From assembly GCA_016708875.1 (NCBI GenBank), contig JADJFA010000009.1, positions 248,001 through 312,000 on the forward strand: DNA of 64,000 bases, read 5' to 3'. The notes beneath the pieces were generated by a model. That model had not been told where the DNA came from, made no database searches, and saw only the letters and a list, made by a program, of their open reading frames with translations. Shown here piece by piece: positions 43,554-55,091 of the stretch (the first letter of the stretch is position 1; every line of letters begins with the position of its first letter). Made by a program: the position numbers and the translations under genes. The stretch comes from Lewinellaceae bacterium (GTDB taxonomy: Bacteria > Bacteroidota > Bacteroidia > Chitinophagales > Saprospiraceae).

Positions 43554-44931
43554 TCACCCCAGCATCTCCAAAAACCACTCCCGCTCCGTCAAAATCTTCT
43601 CCCCCACAATCTTCTCCCGCAGCGCCGCCACCGCTTTTGGGTCGTTGAAATGCAGCGCCATCAGCCGCTCGGTATAATGCAGGATATGGGTGTAATTCGT
43701 GCGGTGATACCCGATGGCCGTGTGGCGGCGGACGTAGTTTTTGAGGCTGGCGAGGTGGCTGTTGAGCAGGTCGAGTTCGTCGGTTTCGTAGTAGATTTTC
43801 AGTTGGTATATCTTGGCAATCATGTTGTTGATGGTGTCTTTGTAGTCGGAGCGCTGGAGGTGGAGCAGGGCGCTGGAGTAGTCCTTGCGGGCGTAGGCCA
43901 CTCGGGCGAGGTTGAGACTGGCCGTGACCTCTCGCCATGCCCGTTCGAGTTTTGGACGATATTCAAGGATGAATTTTTCTGCCCAATCTGCCTCGCCGAC
44001 CCGCACCGCAATGGCCACGATATTGGTAAAGGCAAAGCGCGAAATCTGTCCGTTTTCCAGGAGCAGCTCGAGTGCCAGCGCAGCCTGGTAGAGGTCAAGC
44101 GTGTTGCGCAGCCAGGCAGCACGGGATTCGTTGGCTTTTTTGATGCCAAAATTGATGGCGAGCAGGTAAAGGGTACGCAGTTCCTCTTTGGGAAAGCTGT
44201 CTGCACAGCGGGCGAGCATCTCGCGGAAGTGACCAAAATGCCCTTCTCCCTGATCAAAAGGATCGGTGAGGAAATGGTAACAGTGAAAATACAACCCGAC
44301 CGCAGGGATGTCGGCCATGCGCTCGGATTCGGCCAGCACGGCGTCGAGCAGTCCGATGCGGTATTCAGTTTTGTACACGGCCTGGTGCGACACGGCCAGA
44401 CAAGCCAGCCGCAGTTTGCGCGCCACAAAGGAGGTGTCCATCAAGTCGGAAGTAGCCTGGATGTTGAGCGAGTCGGTGCGTTTTTGCGCGGTATCGAATT
44501 GATACTGTTCCCATTCGATCAGGTTGAGGTCGTGGTAATAATCGGCGTGCCGCCAGGGTTGGCGTTCGCGGCTTTGGCGGGCTTCCCGAAGCGTGATCTG
44601 GAAATGCCGGCCCAGGTTGCGCTTGCGGTAAGCGGCGGCGAGGCGAATTTTGCCGCGTTGTTCGTCGCTGAATTTTTCTTTGTACACCAGGTATTTTTCC
44701 AATAAAGCAAGCAGGGCGGAATTGGCCAAACGCACCCCAAGTCCTTCCTCCAAATGCTCGAGGGAGGGGCAAGGAGGCATTTTCTTGTGCCTTACATTCG
44801 GCCAAAAAATCGAACCATTCCACCAGTTGAGGCCGGGTGTTGAAAAATGGGGAGCGGACAAATTTGCCAAACTCGCGTACTTCGGCGGGTGATAGGGCGG
44901 CGAAGGCTTCCCAAAGGAGCGTTTTTTCCAT
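43554..44931 (-). CDS. Conserved Bacteroidota hypothetical protein, one frameshift
   Basis: ATG at 44931 gives MEKTLLWEAFAALSPAEVREFGKFVRSPFFNTRPQ, a start shared by a group of large helical unknown proteins in this phylum. After ~60 residues a one-base indel near 44765, in a C-rich stretch, shifts the frame. The remaining ~400 residues (SLEHLEEGLGVRLANSALLALLEKYLVYKEK ... GEKILTEREWFLEMLG) continue without break. The protein has no signal, is all-helical, TPR-like, and contains paired aromatic segments (YFHCYHFLTDPFDQGEG). Function unknown. Its start is next to a large inverted repeat at 45119. Confidence 0.7.
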
Positions 44932-45118
44932 GCAATGCGTCTGTTGTGCGGCAAATTTCCGGATTAGTTTTCACACTTCAATTTTTACCAATCATTTTTT
45001 AAAGTATTGATAATCAATTTATTCAAAGACAAAATTTATTTTTTGGGATTACAATCCTGAAAAATTGTCTTTGCAAGGGCCGTCTGCAAGCCGAACATTT
45101 GCAGCATCAAAGTCTCAA

Positions 45119-45278
45119 GAAGTTGTTTGAGTTATTCTGTTGCGGTCAAAAAGAGTAGTTTTTCGATTCAGGCAAATCGTTTTTTGAAATTCATAGTGGG
45201 GCTATGAGTTGAAAAAAAGGAGAAGCGTGAATCGAAAAGATACCTTTTTGGCGCAACAAGAATAACTCAAACAACTTC
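45119..45278. repeat. About 160-bp imperfect hairpin element
   Basis: Arms 45119-45170 (starting gaagttgtttgagttattct) and 45228-45278 (ending caaacaacttc) are inverted complements with several mismatches. The 57-nt centre contains smaller matching pieces. No coding capacity. The rest of the 44955-45330 gap is AT-rich and holds nothing else recognised. Confidence 0.75.
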
Positions 45279-45330
45279 TAAGGCAAGCCCCCGCCGGAGA
45301 CGGAATCATGATAAAAGACAAATCTCGTTT

Positions 45331-48300
45331 ATGAACATTAATCGCTTTTATTCCATGCTAGTGTTGTTGTGCTTGTTTTTTACCGCACAACAGTTAAAGG
45401 CTCAATGTGATCTTATATTTACCAATGAAATAACTGACATCACTTGTTTTGGCCTGATGGACGGGGCTATTGATGTGACGATTAGTGGCGGGACACCTCC
45501 ATTTACTTATCTATGGTCGAATGGCCAAACAAATGGAGATATTACTGGTCTGGCAGCGGGTGTGTACACCCTAACTGCAACGGATGCATTGGGTTGCACA
45601 GGGAGTGTGACAAGTACTATAAACACTTCCACCAATGTGTTAAGCCTAATCTTGAATGACGACGGCATAATCAATTGCCAGAACCCAACTAGTGATCTTG
45701 TCCCCGATATAAGTGGAGGCATTGTTCCCTATACCTTCTCCTGGTCTACTGGTTCAATGGACGATATGATAGCGGTACCTTCAGGGGGGACTTATACCGT
45801 GACGATTACGGATGCGGCAGGCTGTACCATTTCGGCACAAAAGACTATAAATCAGAGCCCGAGTTATCCAGTCGCCGATCCTGGCCCATTGGAAAGGTAT
45901 CCTACCTGTGCCACAGGACCGGCTATGTTGGGTGGCCCGGGTAGTTCTATAGGCCCTGATTTTACATACCTGTGGAGTACTTTCACTGGTAGTTTTGATC
46001 TTGGAGTAGATACAACACTGCCAAGTATCAAAGTGACAGCGTTCGGAGCATATACCCTTACGGTGACCAATATTGTAGAAGGTTGCGAGGTGACCAGTCC
46101 TTTGGTTTTTGTCAACCCAGACAATTCTTTCCCGCAGGTAACCATTCAAACACCACCGCATTTAAGTTGTTTGATCAATGAAGTAACCTTGAATGCAACA
46201 GGCAGTACAACCGGGCCTCAGTATTCCTACCTATGGACCACTACAAATGGCAATATCGTATCGGGAAACACCACGTTGAGTGCGGTCGTGGATAAGGCGG
46301 GAACTTATCTGCTTACCATAAAAAACAATGTCGAAGGCTGTACCAAAAAGGGGCAAGTGACAGTCATTGCGGATCCAGGCATACCAATTGCTCGGGCCGG
46401 TGCTGATACTGGAATCCCCTGCGGCGGCGGCTTTGTCACGCTCGATGCGTCTGGTTCATCAAGCGGTTCGCAGTATGTCTACGCTTGGAATGGCCCCAAC
46501 GGTTTCAATTCTTTTTTGCAAAACCCAAGCACGAATTCCCCTGGGGTTTATACGTTGATCGTAACAAATACCCAAAACGGTTGCACGAAAACCGATGATG
46601 TAAAGGTGTTTCCTGGGCCGGCTATTCCTATTTCTGACATCACTATTGAAGACATCAATTGTATGGGGCAACCCGGCGTAATCACCTTGTCCATGACTCA
46701 AGGTACAGCTCCATACCTTTATGTCTGGTCAGATGGTACGATGCAGTCAAGCTTAGTTACTATTATTCCGGGTATTTACTCCGTTACGGTTACCGATTTT
46801 ACAGGCTGTAATTATTATGCAGAAATGGTGGTCAAAGATACTCCCAACTTGACGTTCAGCGCGCAAAAAACGGATCCCGACTGCATATTGGGCAATAATG
46901 GTGCGATTGATTTGACTGCAACAGGGGTATTTGGCCCTTTTGAATACGCCTGGAGTACGGGTGAAACAACCCAGGATTTGAGCAATTTGACCGCTGGAAC
47001 GTATACAGTAACAGTAACTTATGCCTTGGGGACTTGCACCCAGACTTTGAGCGTTGCGCTGACAGATTCTTCAACCATCTCGCTTAGCACCGTCGTTACG
47101 GATGCCAATTCCTGTCTTGGTACCAACGGACTTATAGACCTTACTGTAGCAGGAGGAACAGGGCCCTATTCCTATATTTGGAGCGATGGGGAACCCTCGC
47201 AAGATGCCTCTCCAATATCCCTGGGAACATTTACAGTTACCGTTACGGATGCTTCAGGTTGCACCCAAACCACCAGCGCAACCGTTAATGATGGGTTTAA
47301 TCTGAGCTTAAATTTGGCCCCAACCAATGCTGGTTGTTCAGGGATATGCAATGGTTCAATTAACCTGACAGTAACCGGCGGCATTACTCCATATCAGTAT
47401 TTCTGGAGTCCTTCAAATACCACTCAAGACATATCCAATCTCTGCCCGGGCACTTATACAGTCACAGTCTCCGATGTAAATGGTTGCACCAAAACAGCCT
47501 CCACAATTATTGCAGCACAGACTTCAAACATAGTCCTTACAGCCACTCCGACCGATGCTTCCTGCAATATGAACAATGGCTCTATTGATTTAACGGTGAC
47601 TGGGGGCGCCCCACAATACCAATATGACTGGAGTGACGGTGAAACAGTTCAAGATCGGGTAGGGTTAATTCCAGGCATGTACATAGTCACAGTTACGGAT
47701 GCCAATGCCTGCACCCAAACGGCCAGCGTGACGGTCGGCCAGACTTCCGGATTGACACTCAGTGCAGTGGTCACGGCTTCGACCAGCTGCGTTTTCTCGA
47801 ATGGTACGATTGACCTTACTGTAGTATCAACAGGGAGCTTTACCTACATTTGGTCAGATGGTCAAACCACCCAAGATTTAAGCAATTTACCTGCTGGGAC
47901 CTACACCGTCACCGTGAGCGACGGTGGCAGCTGCACCGCTGTGGATTCTTACATTGTTCCCAATCTCCCCAATCTCCCCAACCCTTCTGCAATATTCATC
48001 CCGACAACTTGTGATTTATCGAATGGAAGCATTGATGTCAGTGTAACCAGTGGTGTTGCGCCCTACACCTTCCTTTGGTCAAATAGTGTAACGGTAGAAG
48101 ACCTTACCAATATTACAGCGGGCACTTATAGCCTCACCGTGACGGGTGCAAACGGGTGTACGAATTTCATAGACGTTAATGTGACGAACAACAACCTGTC
48201 CATTACAATCAATGGAACTGTAACTCCTAATACGGATTGTGTTGGCACGAATGGAAGTATTGATGTAACAGTTACTCCATTGGGAGCCTATACCTACCTC

Positions 48301-51300
48301 TGGTCTCATGGTGCTACCTCGGAAGATGTAAACGGCTTGCAAGCAGGGACTTACTCGCTTACCGTAAGCGCGGGTGGGTCTTGTACACAAACGGCTTCCT
48401 TTGTCGTATCCAACCTCTCTACGATCCCAAGCCTTGTTTTAAATGTTACAGACGCTTCTTGCAACGGGAACGATGGCGCTATTGATCTAACGGTTACAGG
48501 AGGTACTCCTGTCTTCACCTATATCTGGAGCGACGGCAATACCAATCAAAACTGCGTCGGTATTACCGCTGGAATCTATACGGTAACAGTCACAGATGCC
48601 ACGGGCTGTAGCCAAACTGCCAGCGCGACCGTTGGCCAAACCTCCGATCTTGTTGCATCAACCATCGTTAACCATGTTTCATGTTTTGGTGGTAATAATG
48701 GCGGGTTGGACTTAACCGTCACTGGCGGCACAACGCCATACACCTATGATTGGTCACACATTCCAGGCAACAATAACCCCCAAGATATTTCCAATCTTAC
48801 CGCTGGCATTTACACTTGCACCATTACAGATGGTGCGGGCTGTACTAAAACCACTAGTACCACCATCACCCAAGCTACTGCAATCAATGTTACCGAAACA
48901 CATGTCAATGTGCTTTGCAATGTAGGCAACAATGGTTCTATTGACCTGACCGTAACTGGCGGTACACCGGGTTACACGTATATTTGGTCAAACGGCACGA
49001 CCACACAAGACCCTTCTGGCTTAACGGCGGGCACTTACACCTGCACCGTCACAGATGCTGCGGGTTGCACGAAAATCACCAGTGCTTCCATTACCCAACC
49101 TGCTGCACTCAATGTTACCGAAACACATATAAATGTGCTCTGCAATGGCGGTAACAATGGCTCCATTGACCTGACAGTGACGGGCGGCACGCCGGGATAT
49201 ATCTACGATTGGTAAAATGGCGCGACAACGCCGGACCTTTCTGGTTTACAAGCAGGCACCTACACCGTAACCGTATCGGATGCCAATGGTTGTACCGCGA
49301 CAAGAAGTAGTACCATAACCCAATTACCGCTTTTGAACCTCACAGCTCAAACCAACAGCGTGTCTTGTTTTGGTGGAAGTAATGGAGCAATAAACCTGAC
49401 GGTTACTGGAGGAGCACCACCTTATGTGTCAGCCTGGAGCAATACCGCGACAACCCAAGACCTAAACAGCTTGATCTCTGGCACATATACTGTCACTGTG
49501 ACCGACGCGAATAACTGCACGGGAGTCCAGTCATACATTGTCAATCAACCTGCTCCACTCACCTTCACCATCGTTTCCCTTTCCAATGATTGCAGCAATG
49601 AAATAATTACCGGTCCAAACTTTCCCAACTCAACCTACCAATGGTTTGGCCCCAATGGTTTTACCTCAACCACAGCGGCCATTACCGCTAATTTTTCCGG
49701 CCTGTATACCCTCACCATAACCGATGCAAATGGCTGCACTGCTACCAATGATTACACCGTAAACCTCTCTGGTGGAGGTGCTTGTGGCGCCATAACGGGT
49801 CGCGTATTCCATGACGAAAATGAAAGTTGTACGCTCAATGCTGGCGAACCCGGCCTTGCTGGATGGATCGTCAGGGCTGAAGGTGTGAACGACACGCTTT
49901 ATGGGGTGACCAATGATCAGGGCCAATACCTCGTAGGAGTGCCAGTAGGAACCTACGCCATGAAAGTATTCGTGCCGAATGGTCTCTGGACGATTTGCCC
50001 CGGTGCTGCGCTGGCTACGGTAAATATGGCGGGTGACACAGTTTCAGGCGGAGATTTCCCCGTGCAGTCCACATACATCTGCCCGGCACTGACTGTTAGC
50101 ATTGGGACCAATCAATTGAGGCGTTGTTTTTTAGACAACTCTTACCAAGTTGAATACTGCAACCAAGGCACCCAAAAGGCAGATGATGCCTTTGTTACTG
50201 TGGTGCTTGACCAATATTTAGTGGTTGTTTCGGTCTCTGTGCCATACACGGATTTGGGTGCTAATGCCATTAAAGTGGATGTTGGTGACCTGGAAATAGG
50301 GGAGTGTGGCATGTTTAGCATTCAGGTTTTTGTAAGCTGCAGTGCTCAACTTGGCCAAACCCATTGCACCCAGGCTTCAATTTACCCGGACACCCTTTGT
50401 GTTCCAACCAATTCCAGTTGGTCGGGTGCAAGCCTCAATATCAGTAGCCTTTGCGATACTGATTCGCTTCGGTTCAGAATCCAAAATACTGGCACAGGTG
50501 GCATGAATGGCTCCAGCGGGTACATTGTGGTAGAAGACGGGATCATGTTTCGGAGTGGCACGCTGGATCCATTGGCATCAGGCGCTTCCATGATTATTGC
50601 TGTACCTGCCAACGGAAGCACCTGGCGGGTAGAAGTGGGGCAAGAACTTTTCCATCCTTATGCCGCACCTGTTGGCCTTTCGGTGGAAGGCTGCGTCACA
50701 ACGTCTTCGTTTTCAACAGGTTTTGTAAATCAATTCCCTTACAATGATGAGCCACCAACAGTAGATATTGATTGTACCACTAACATCGGTTCCTATGATC
50801 CGAACGATAAACACGGCTACCCTGTCGGCTACGGGGCGGACCACTACATCCGTCCCGGCACCGACATCGAGTACCTGATCCGCTTCCAAAATACCGGGAC
50901 GGATACGGCCTTCACCGTACAGATTGTGGATACGCTTTCGGCTTGGCTCGATCCGGCTACCATTCGTTTTGGTGCAAGCAGTCACCCATATCGCTACGAC
51001 CTGAACGGCGAGGGATCGTGCATTTCTTTTCGAGAACATTCTTTTACCCGATTCTAATACGAACGAGGTGGCCTCACACGGTTTTGCCAAATTCAACATC
51101 AAACCACGCTTCGATGCCCCGCTAGAAACGCTGATTGAAAACACAGCGGCTATTTATTTCGATTTCAACGACCCTGTTTTTACCAATACTACCTTCCACC
51201 ACTTGGGAGACAATTTCATCACTGTTGGACTTTGGCAGCCAGTAATGCCCAAAGCAGAGGTGATTGCCGTGCCAAATCCCTTCCATGAACAGACCATGCT

Positions 51301-51496
51301 TGAAGTAAAAGGACTGGTCCGCAGTACCGGATTGCGCTTGCAAGTGTTTGATCTTCTGGGGAATGTGGTCCGGGAAATGGAATCGGAGGACGCGATTTTC
51401 CAATTGAGAAAAGGCGATTGGCCTTCAGGGATTTACTTGTTCAAAATCACCCAAAACGGGCGGCTCGTAGGGAGTGGGAAATTGATGGCGGAGTAG
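45331..51496 (+). CDS. Giant SprB-repeat surface protein with T9SS tail (one in-frame stop and frameshifts near the end)
   Basis: A signal peptide (MLVLLCLFFTAQQLKA) is followed by about 20 SprB repeats of ~75 residues. Each has the pattern C-x-G-x(2-4)-GSIDLTVTGG-TP-Y-YxWSNG-TTQD-SGL-AGTYTVTVTDAxGC. The last repeats (about 48,880-49,200) are near-identical copies. After them come an Ig-like region, a TF-like CNA-B fold (GRVFHDENESCTLNAGEPGLAGWIV), DUF11-type repeats (YLIRFQNTGTDTAFTVQIVDTLS) and a T9SS type A tail (AVPNPFHEQTMLEV, VFDLLGNVVREM, WPSGIYLFKI). A TAA at 49213-49215 interrupts the frame where sibling repeats have a serine codon. Near 51012-51030 two homopolymer indels shift the frame before the tail. 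SprB repeats occur in gliding and surface adhesins. Confidence 0.88.
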
Positions 51497-51526
51497 GGGG
51501 GGACTAGCGTCCCAAATTAAGAGGGG

Positions 51527-51614
51527 ATGGAACACGGATGACACGGATTAGACACGGATTTTTTATCATATTGAATAAAAAATCCGTGTCTAATCCGTGT
51601 CATCCGTGTTCCAT
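51527..51614. repeat. Perfect 40-bp-arm hairpin (cacggat sub-repeats)
   Basis: Arms 51527-51566 and 51575-51614 are exact complements with an 8-nt loop. Built from cacggat units and closely related to the hairpin at 11871-11954. It follows the SprB-type gene by 31 bp. Confidence 0.97.
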
Positions 51615-51673
51615 TGCCGAATAATCCCAAGGTTAAATTGCAGGCACGCAACGGATTTGCCAAACGATGGATG

Positions 51674-51681
51674 TAACTTTG
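51674..51681 (+). promoter_or_regulatory. Bacteroidota -7 element TAACTTTG before tatA
   Basis: TAACTTTG fits TAnnTTTG, 70 bp upstream of tatA. No TTG was found at the ideal distance (one lies at 51657-51659, 14 bp away). Confidence 0.5.
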
Positions 51682-51750
51682 CGCAGTCTTTAGGGTCAAA
51701 GGCAATCCGGGTGTAAGCGCCCGATTTTTCCACTTTTAAATTCAACGACT

Positions 51751-51966
51751 ATGACTGCTACACTTTTGTTTCTAGGCAACCTCGGCGGCTCGGAGCTCGT
51801 GCTTATCTTTTTGGTAGTGCTTCTTCTTTTCGGGGGTCAAAAAATTCCTGAACTTATGCGTGGCTTGGGCCGTGGTATCCGCGAGTTCAACAGCGCTAAA
51901 AATTCAGTAGAAGACGAAATCCGTCAAGGAATGCGCGATGCAGAAAAGAAGCCCATCGAAAAATAA
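51751..51966 (+). CDS. tatA: Sec-independent protein translocase subunit TatA
   Basis: A 71-residue membrane protein of the twin-arginine translocase, which exports folded proteins. N-terminal transmembrane helix (about 8-28, LVLIFLVVLLLFGGQKIPEL), the FG hinge, then an amphipathic helix (MRGLGRGIREFNSAKNSV) and an acidic/basic tail (VEDEIRQGMRDAEKK). tatB and tatC are not next to it, which is common in the phylum, where TatA-type genes often stand alone. It ends 30 bp before a strong terminator. Confidence 0.93.
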   Translation: MTATLLFLGNLGGSELVLIFLVVLLLFGGQKIPELMRGLGRGIREFNSAKNSVEDEIRQGMRDAEKKPIEK

Positions 51967-51996
51967 TCGAAGGTTTTGATATTGATCGCATCAACG

Positions 51997-52031
51997 ATAA
52001 GCCCCGCTTGGCACTGCCAAGCGGGGCTTAT
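51997..52031 (+). terminator. Terminator of tatA
   Basis: A perfect 15-bp stem (ataagccccgcttgg with its complement), loop cactg, then tgtttt. It lies 31 bp past the tatA stop. Confidence 0.9.
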
Positions 52032-52043
52032 GTTTTCCCGTTT

Positions 52044-52130
52044 TCCCGCCGTAGCTTTAGCGATGGCGGGTACAAATCACTTCATCACTCCATCACTTTA
52101 TCACCCCATCACTTCATTAAAAAGGAATAT
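52044..52130. repeat. REP-like unit and catcact minisatellite after tatA
   Basis: 52044-52072 is the REP type (cccgccgtagctttagcg then atggcgggta). It is followed by degenerate catcacttcatcactcc units to about 52118, which overlap the 3' end of dnaB. Confidence 0.75.
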
Positions 52131-54918
52131 CCTCGTCGTTCATCCTCGACTGCCTGGAAATAACACTGGGCTGGAATGGTCCGGTAAGTGGATCAGACAT
52201 TCCGGCGAAAGAAGGATCGTCCAGGTTGCTGAATTTGGCAAAGGTGTCTGTGAATTTTAGTTTAACCGTATCCAGTGCACCATTCCTGTGCTTGGCAATG
52301 ATAAACTCGGCAATGCCTTTTAAACTTTGGCCTTGCTCGTCTTCGAGGATTTGGTAATATTCTGGACGGTAGATAAATGAGACGATGTCGGCATCTTGCT
52401 CGATGCTGTTGTGCACGATGAAATCGTTTGCTACGAAGTTGTGAACCTCCAGCACCGTAGCATCATAAACATCCTCAATACCAAGTGGTGTAATGGATTT
52501 GATTTTATCCCAATAAATATCCGAGTGGACCAGATTGGAAATTTCTGCATCGGGTAAAAATGCTCAATTCGCTCCATTCTACTACGGGAAATTCCATGTT
52601 TAAAAAGCGTGCTTCCGGCATACGACATTTCCAATTGTTCCGAAAAACCGCGCCAGGAAAGTCCTGTTTTATTTTTGGCGGTCTGAATTACACCTTGCCA
52701 AGCTTCCTTTGGAATGGTGTCATTGTTTGGGTTTCCCAATATCCCATCCAAGGTCATCAACATGGCTGGAATAACTGCTCCACGCTCACCATGGCAACCA
52801 ATTTGAGATAAGAATTTCATTTGATATTCTTTGCCCAATCAGATATTGAAACTAGGCCTATAGTTTCCTTTTTTGTCGTTCTAATGGAAGATTGAATGCC
52901 AAGACGGAGTAAAAGATGCTGGACCTGCTCGGCTAATATAGGGCTGGTCGTGCCGTAATAAATTGCAGGAGAAGGACTACGGCCTTCTTGGGCGGTTTTC
53001 CAACTAATATTGCCATCAGTCGCCCATAAGTGATGGAGGAAATGCGCAATGTGTGACTCGGTCGCTCTCAAACAGTGCATCTGGAAGGCGTTTATCATAG
53101 GCACGCACTCCCAAGCCCATCTTTTCATACCAAATCGTAATAGGTTTTACCCCGATGGGTCAGTCGGGTAGGGAAAGGTAGGTGTGCCACCAGTTTTCCT
53201 GAGGTACTATTCGACCTTCGATGCCAAAAAGTTCTTTTGCACTGGCGTTGACGACTTCTATATTGGCTTTGTCAGCACTGGTGTAGTGATAAGGTGATTT
53301 GGGTAAAATACACCCGTCTCCAATTAGATGTGCCAACAAAGTCAATTCCGTTTTCGAAAGTGGATTGGAGGGCATCGAGATGTTGATTTTTCGCGGCATC
53401 GCAATGCGGTCACCTACCTGTAAATTTTCCAATGCTTCCCAACCATCCAATTTGAAAAAGGGTGGTTTGCACTGGCTTTAATGCTGCGCCCTGAATGGGT
53501 TTTAATTTCAAAAACTTGTTTTTGGCCAGAAGAAAGCCTTCACCAGATGCTGTGGTTGCACTTTTAGGTCATCAGTCATGCCTAATGATGAGAAAGTGTC
53601 TTGGTACGGTCTTTCTGCCAAATGTTGAATGGTGACACGGCGGCCTGTTTCGGGAATCAACAACAAAAGCGTGTCGCCTGTTAGGCAGCCAGATTCCCGC
53701 AAATCACTCAACTGCGGCCTTTTACTCCCACCCCGCACCTCCACCGCACGACTCAACTGTGAAAGCGCAATAACCGGCACATTCAACTCCTTTGCCAAGG
53801 ATTTCAGCGCACGTGATATCTGCCAATCCTGTTCCGCCTGCCGGTTGTTGTCCTCAAAGCCGGACCAATGGAAGTTAGTCTTTCGCCTTTTGGCAGTCAG
53901 GTGGGTCTTGCATCCTTGAGACGGCGACATTTGGCGCGGAGTTCGAAGATGTTGATGGCCGGGGTGTCGTCAATAAAAATAGGCACCGCGTTGAGCCTTT
54001 CCACCGTGCTTTGGAGCATTTGCCACTCGTAGTCTTCCAGTTTCCCGTTTCGGAATTTGTTGGCCGGGATTTCTGATTCCATCGAGATGAGTCGCTGCAC
54101 AAGCTGTGTGGAGGCCATTTCGAGCGAAAAAAGGGCGATCCCTTTGCCGAAATCGCGGCCGCGCAACGTTCAGGCGCATGCTGGCGTTTTTTTCCCATGC
54201 CCGGCCTCGCTGCAATAATGATCAAATCCGAAGGTTGCCAGCCCGAGGTAATCCGGTCCAGATTGGTGAAACCTGTTGGGACACCAGTGAGTCCGTCTTC
54301 CTTTTTGGAAAGTTCCTCGATCTGCTTCAACACCTTGCTGCTGAGACTGCCCATGCTCTCGTAGGAGCGACTGAGGTTGTTTGCGTAATGGCAAAAAGCC
54401 CTTTCTCCGCCTCGTCGAGCAGGTTGAACACATCGGTGGTGTCTTCGTAAGCATCGCGGATGGTGCGGGTGCTGACGCCTATGAGTTCGCGCTGGATATG
54501 TTTTTGGGCGATGATGCGGGCGTGGTATTCGATGTTGACCGGATGCCGGGGGTTGAGTGCTCCAACGAGGTAATAGCCGGCACCATTTTTCCCGTTCACC
54601 CGCCTTTTTCAACTCTTCGGTCACGGTCAGCAAATCCACGGGTTCGAGCGCTCGAACAAGCGGATGACGGCGCGATAGATATGTTGATGCGCCTCCAAAT
54701 AAAAAACTCTCCGGGCGCAGGGTGTCCATTACCAATGGGAGTGCCTCGCGGTCGAGCATGAGCGCGCCGAGCACGGCTTCTTCGAGGGGTACGGCCTGTG
54801 GCTGCACCTTGCCGAAAACGAAGTTCGACAGGCTCTCGTTATTGGGCGCATTGCGACGGCCTTTGCGGTCGTTGCCGCCCTGTTGGCCGCTTTGTTGGTT
54901 GTTGCTCGACTCGTTCAT
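52117..54918 (-). CDS. dnaB: Replicative DNA helicase DnaB with an intein and many frame breaks
   Basis: The hexameric helicase that unwinds DNA ahead of the replication fork. The N-terminal domain (LEEAVLGALMLDREALPLV, VDLLTVTEELKK) and linker are followed by the RecA-like motor. Walker A is in LIIIAARPGMGK, H2 in ALFSLEMASTQLVQRL, and the Arg-containing NVPVIALSQLSRAVEVRGG region is present. The conserved LSDLRESG is cut by an intein (52408-53687), and the C-extein resumes as SIEQDADIVSFIYRPEYYQ. The frame shifts at several places (near 54620, 54400, 54190 in a T/A-run, 53880 and inside the intein). The Walker B region is badly garbled (near 53880). dnaB is essential, so this is most likely an error-rich consensus. 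A decayed second copy is the alternative. Confidence 0.85.
52408..53687 (-). other. Intein in dnaB (LAGLIDADG type), inserted in LSDLRESG/SIEQDAD
   Basis: The intein begins with Cys in CLTGDTLLLLIPETGRRV (block A), then a splicing part with HPFFKL-type block B in a shifted frame. A LAGLIDADG homing-endonuclease region follows (ELTLLAHLIGDGCILPKSPYHYTSADK, later FLHHLWATDGNI). It ends with block F/G (ATVLEVHNFVANDFIVHN) right before the Ser of the C-extein. About 426 residues. This site in the helicase, next to the SIEQDAD motif, is a known DnaB intein position. Several frameshifts break the reading, as in the exteins. Confidence 0.88.
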
Positions 54919-54931
54919 GCTTGTGTGTAGT

Positions 54932-55033
54932 CCGGAACGCTGTTCCGGCGATGATGTAGCCCGGAACGCTGTTCCGGGGGATGGTGTACGCCGGAACGCT
55001 GTTCCGGTGATATAACCCGGAACAGCGCTCCGG
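54932..55033. repeat. Four palindromic repeats of the ccggaacgctgttccgg type
   Basis: Copies at 54932-54948, 54961-54977, 54991-55007 and 55017-55033 (last one with the inner part inverted), starting 26-30 bp apart, sit immediately upstream of dnaB. The regular spacing is near three helical turns. Confidence 0.9.
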
Positions 55034-55091
55034 GCTACAAAAAGGCTGCAAACCTACCTTTTGAACCCCGATATTTCAATTTGAAACAATC

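Noticed and set aside
43650..44705. Long plus-strand frame opposite the helical unknown gene
   Set aside because: Shadow of the gene at 43554-44931, which has the conserved start and continuous helical pattern.
54932..55033. CRISPR-like array upstream of dnaB
   Set aside because: Only four palindromes with short, non-unique spacers and no cas genes.
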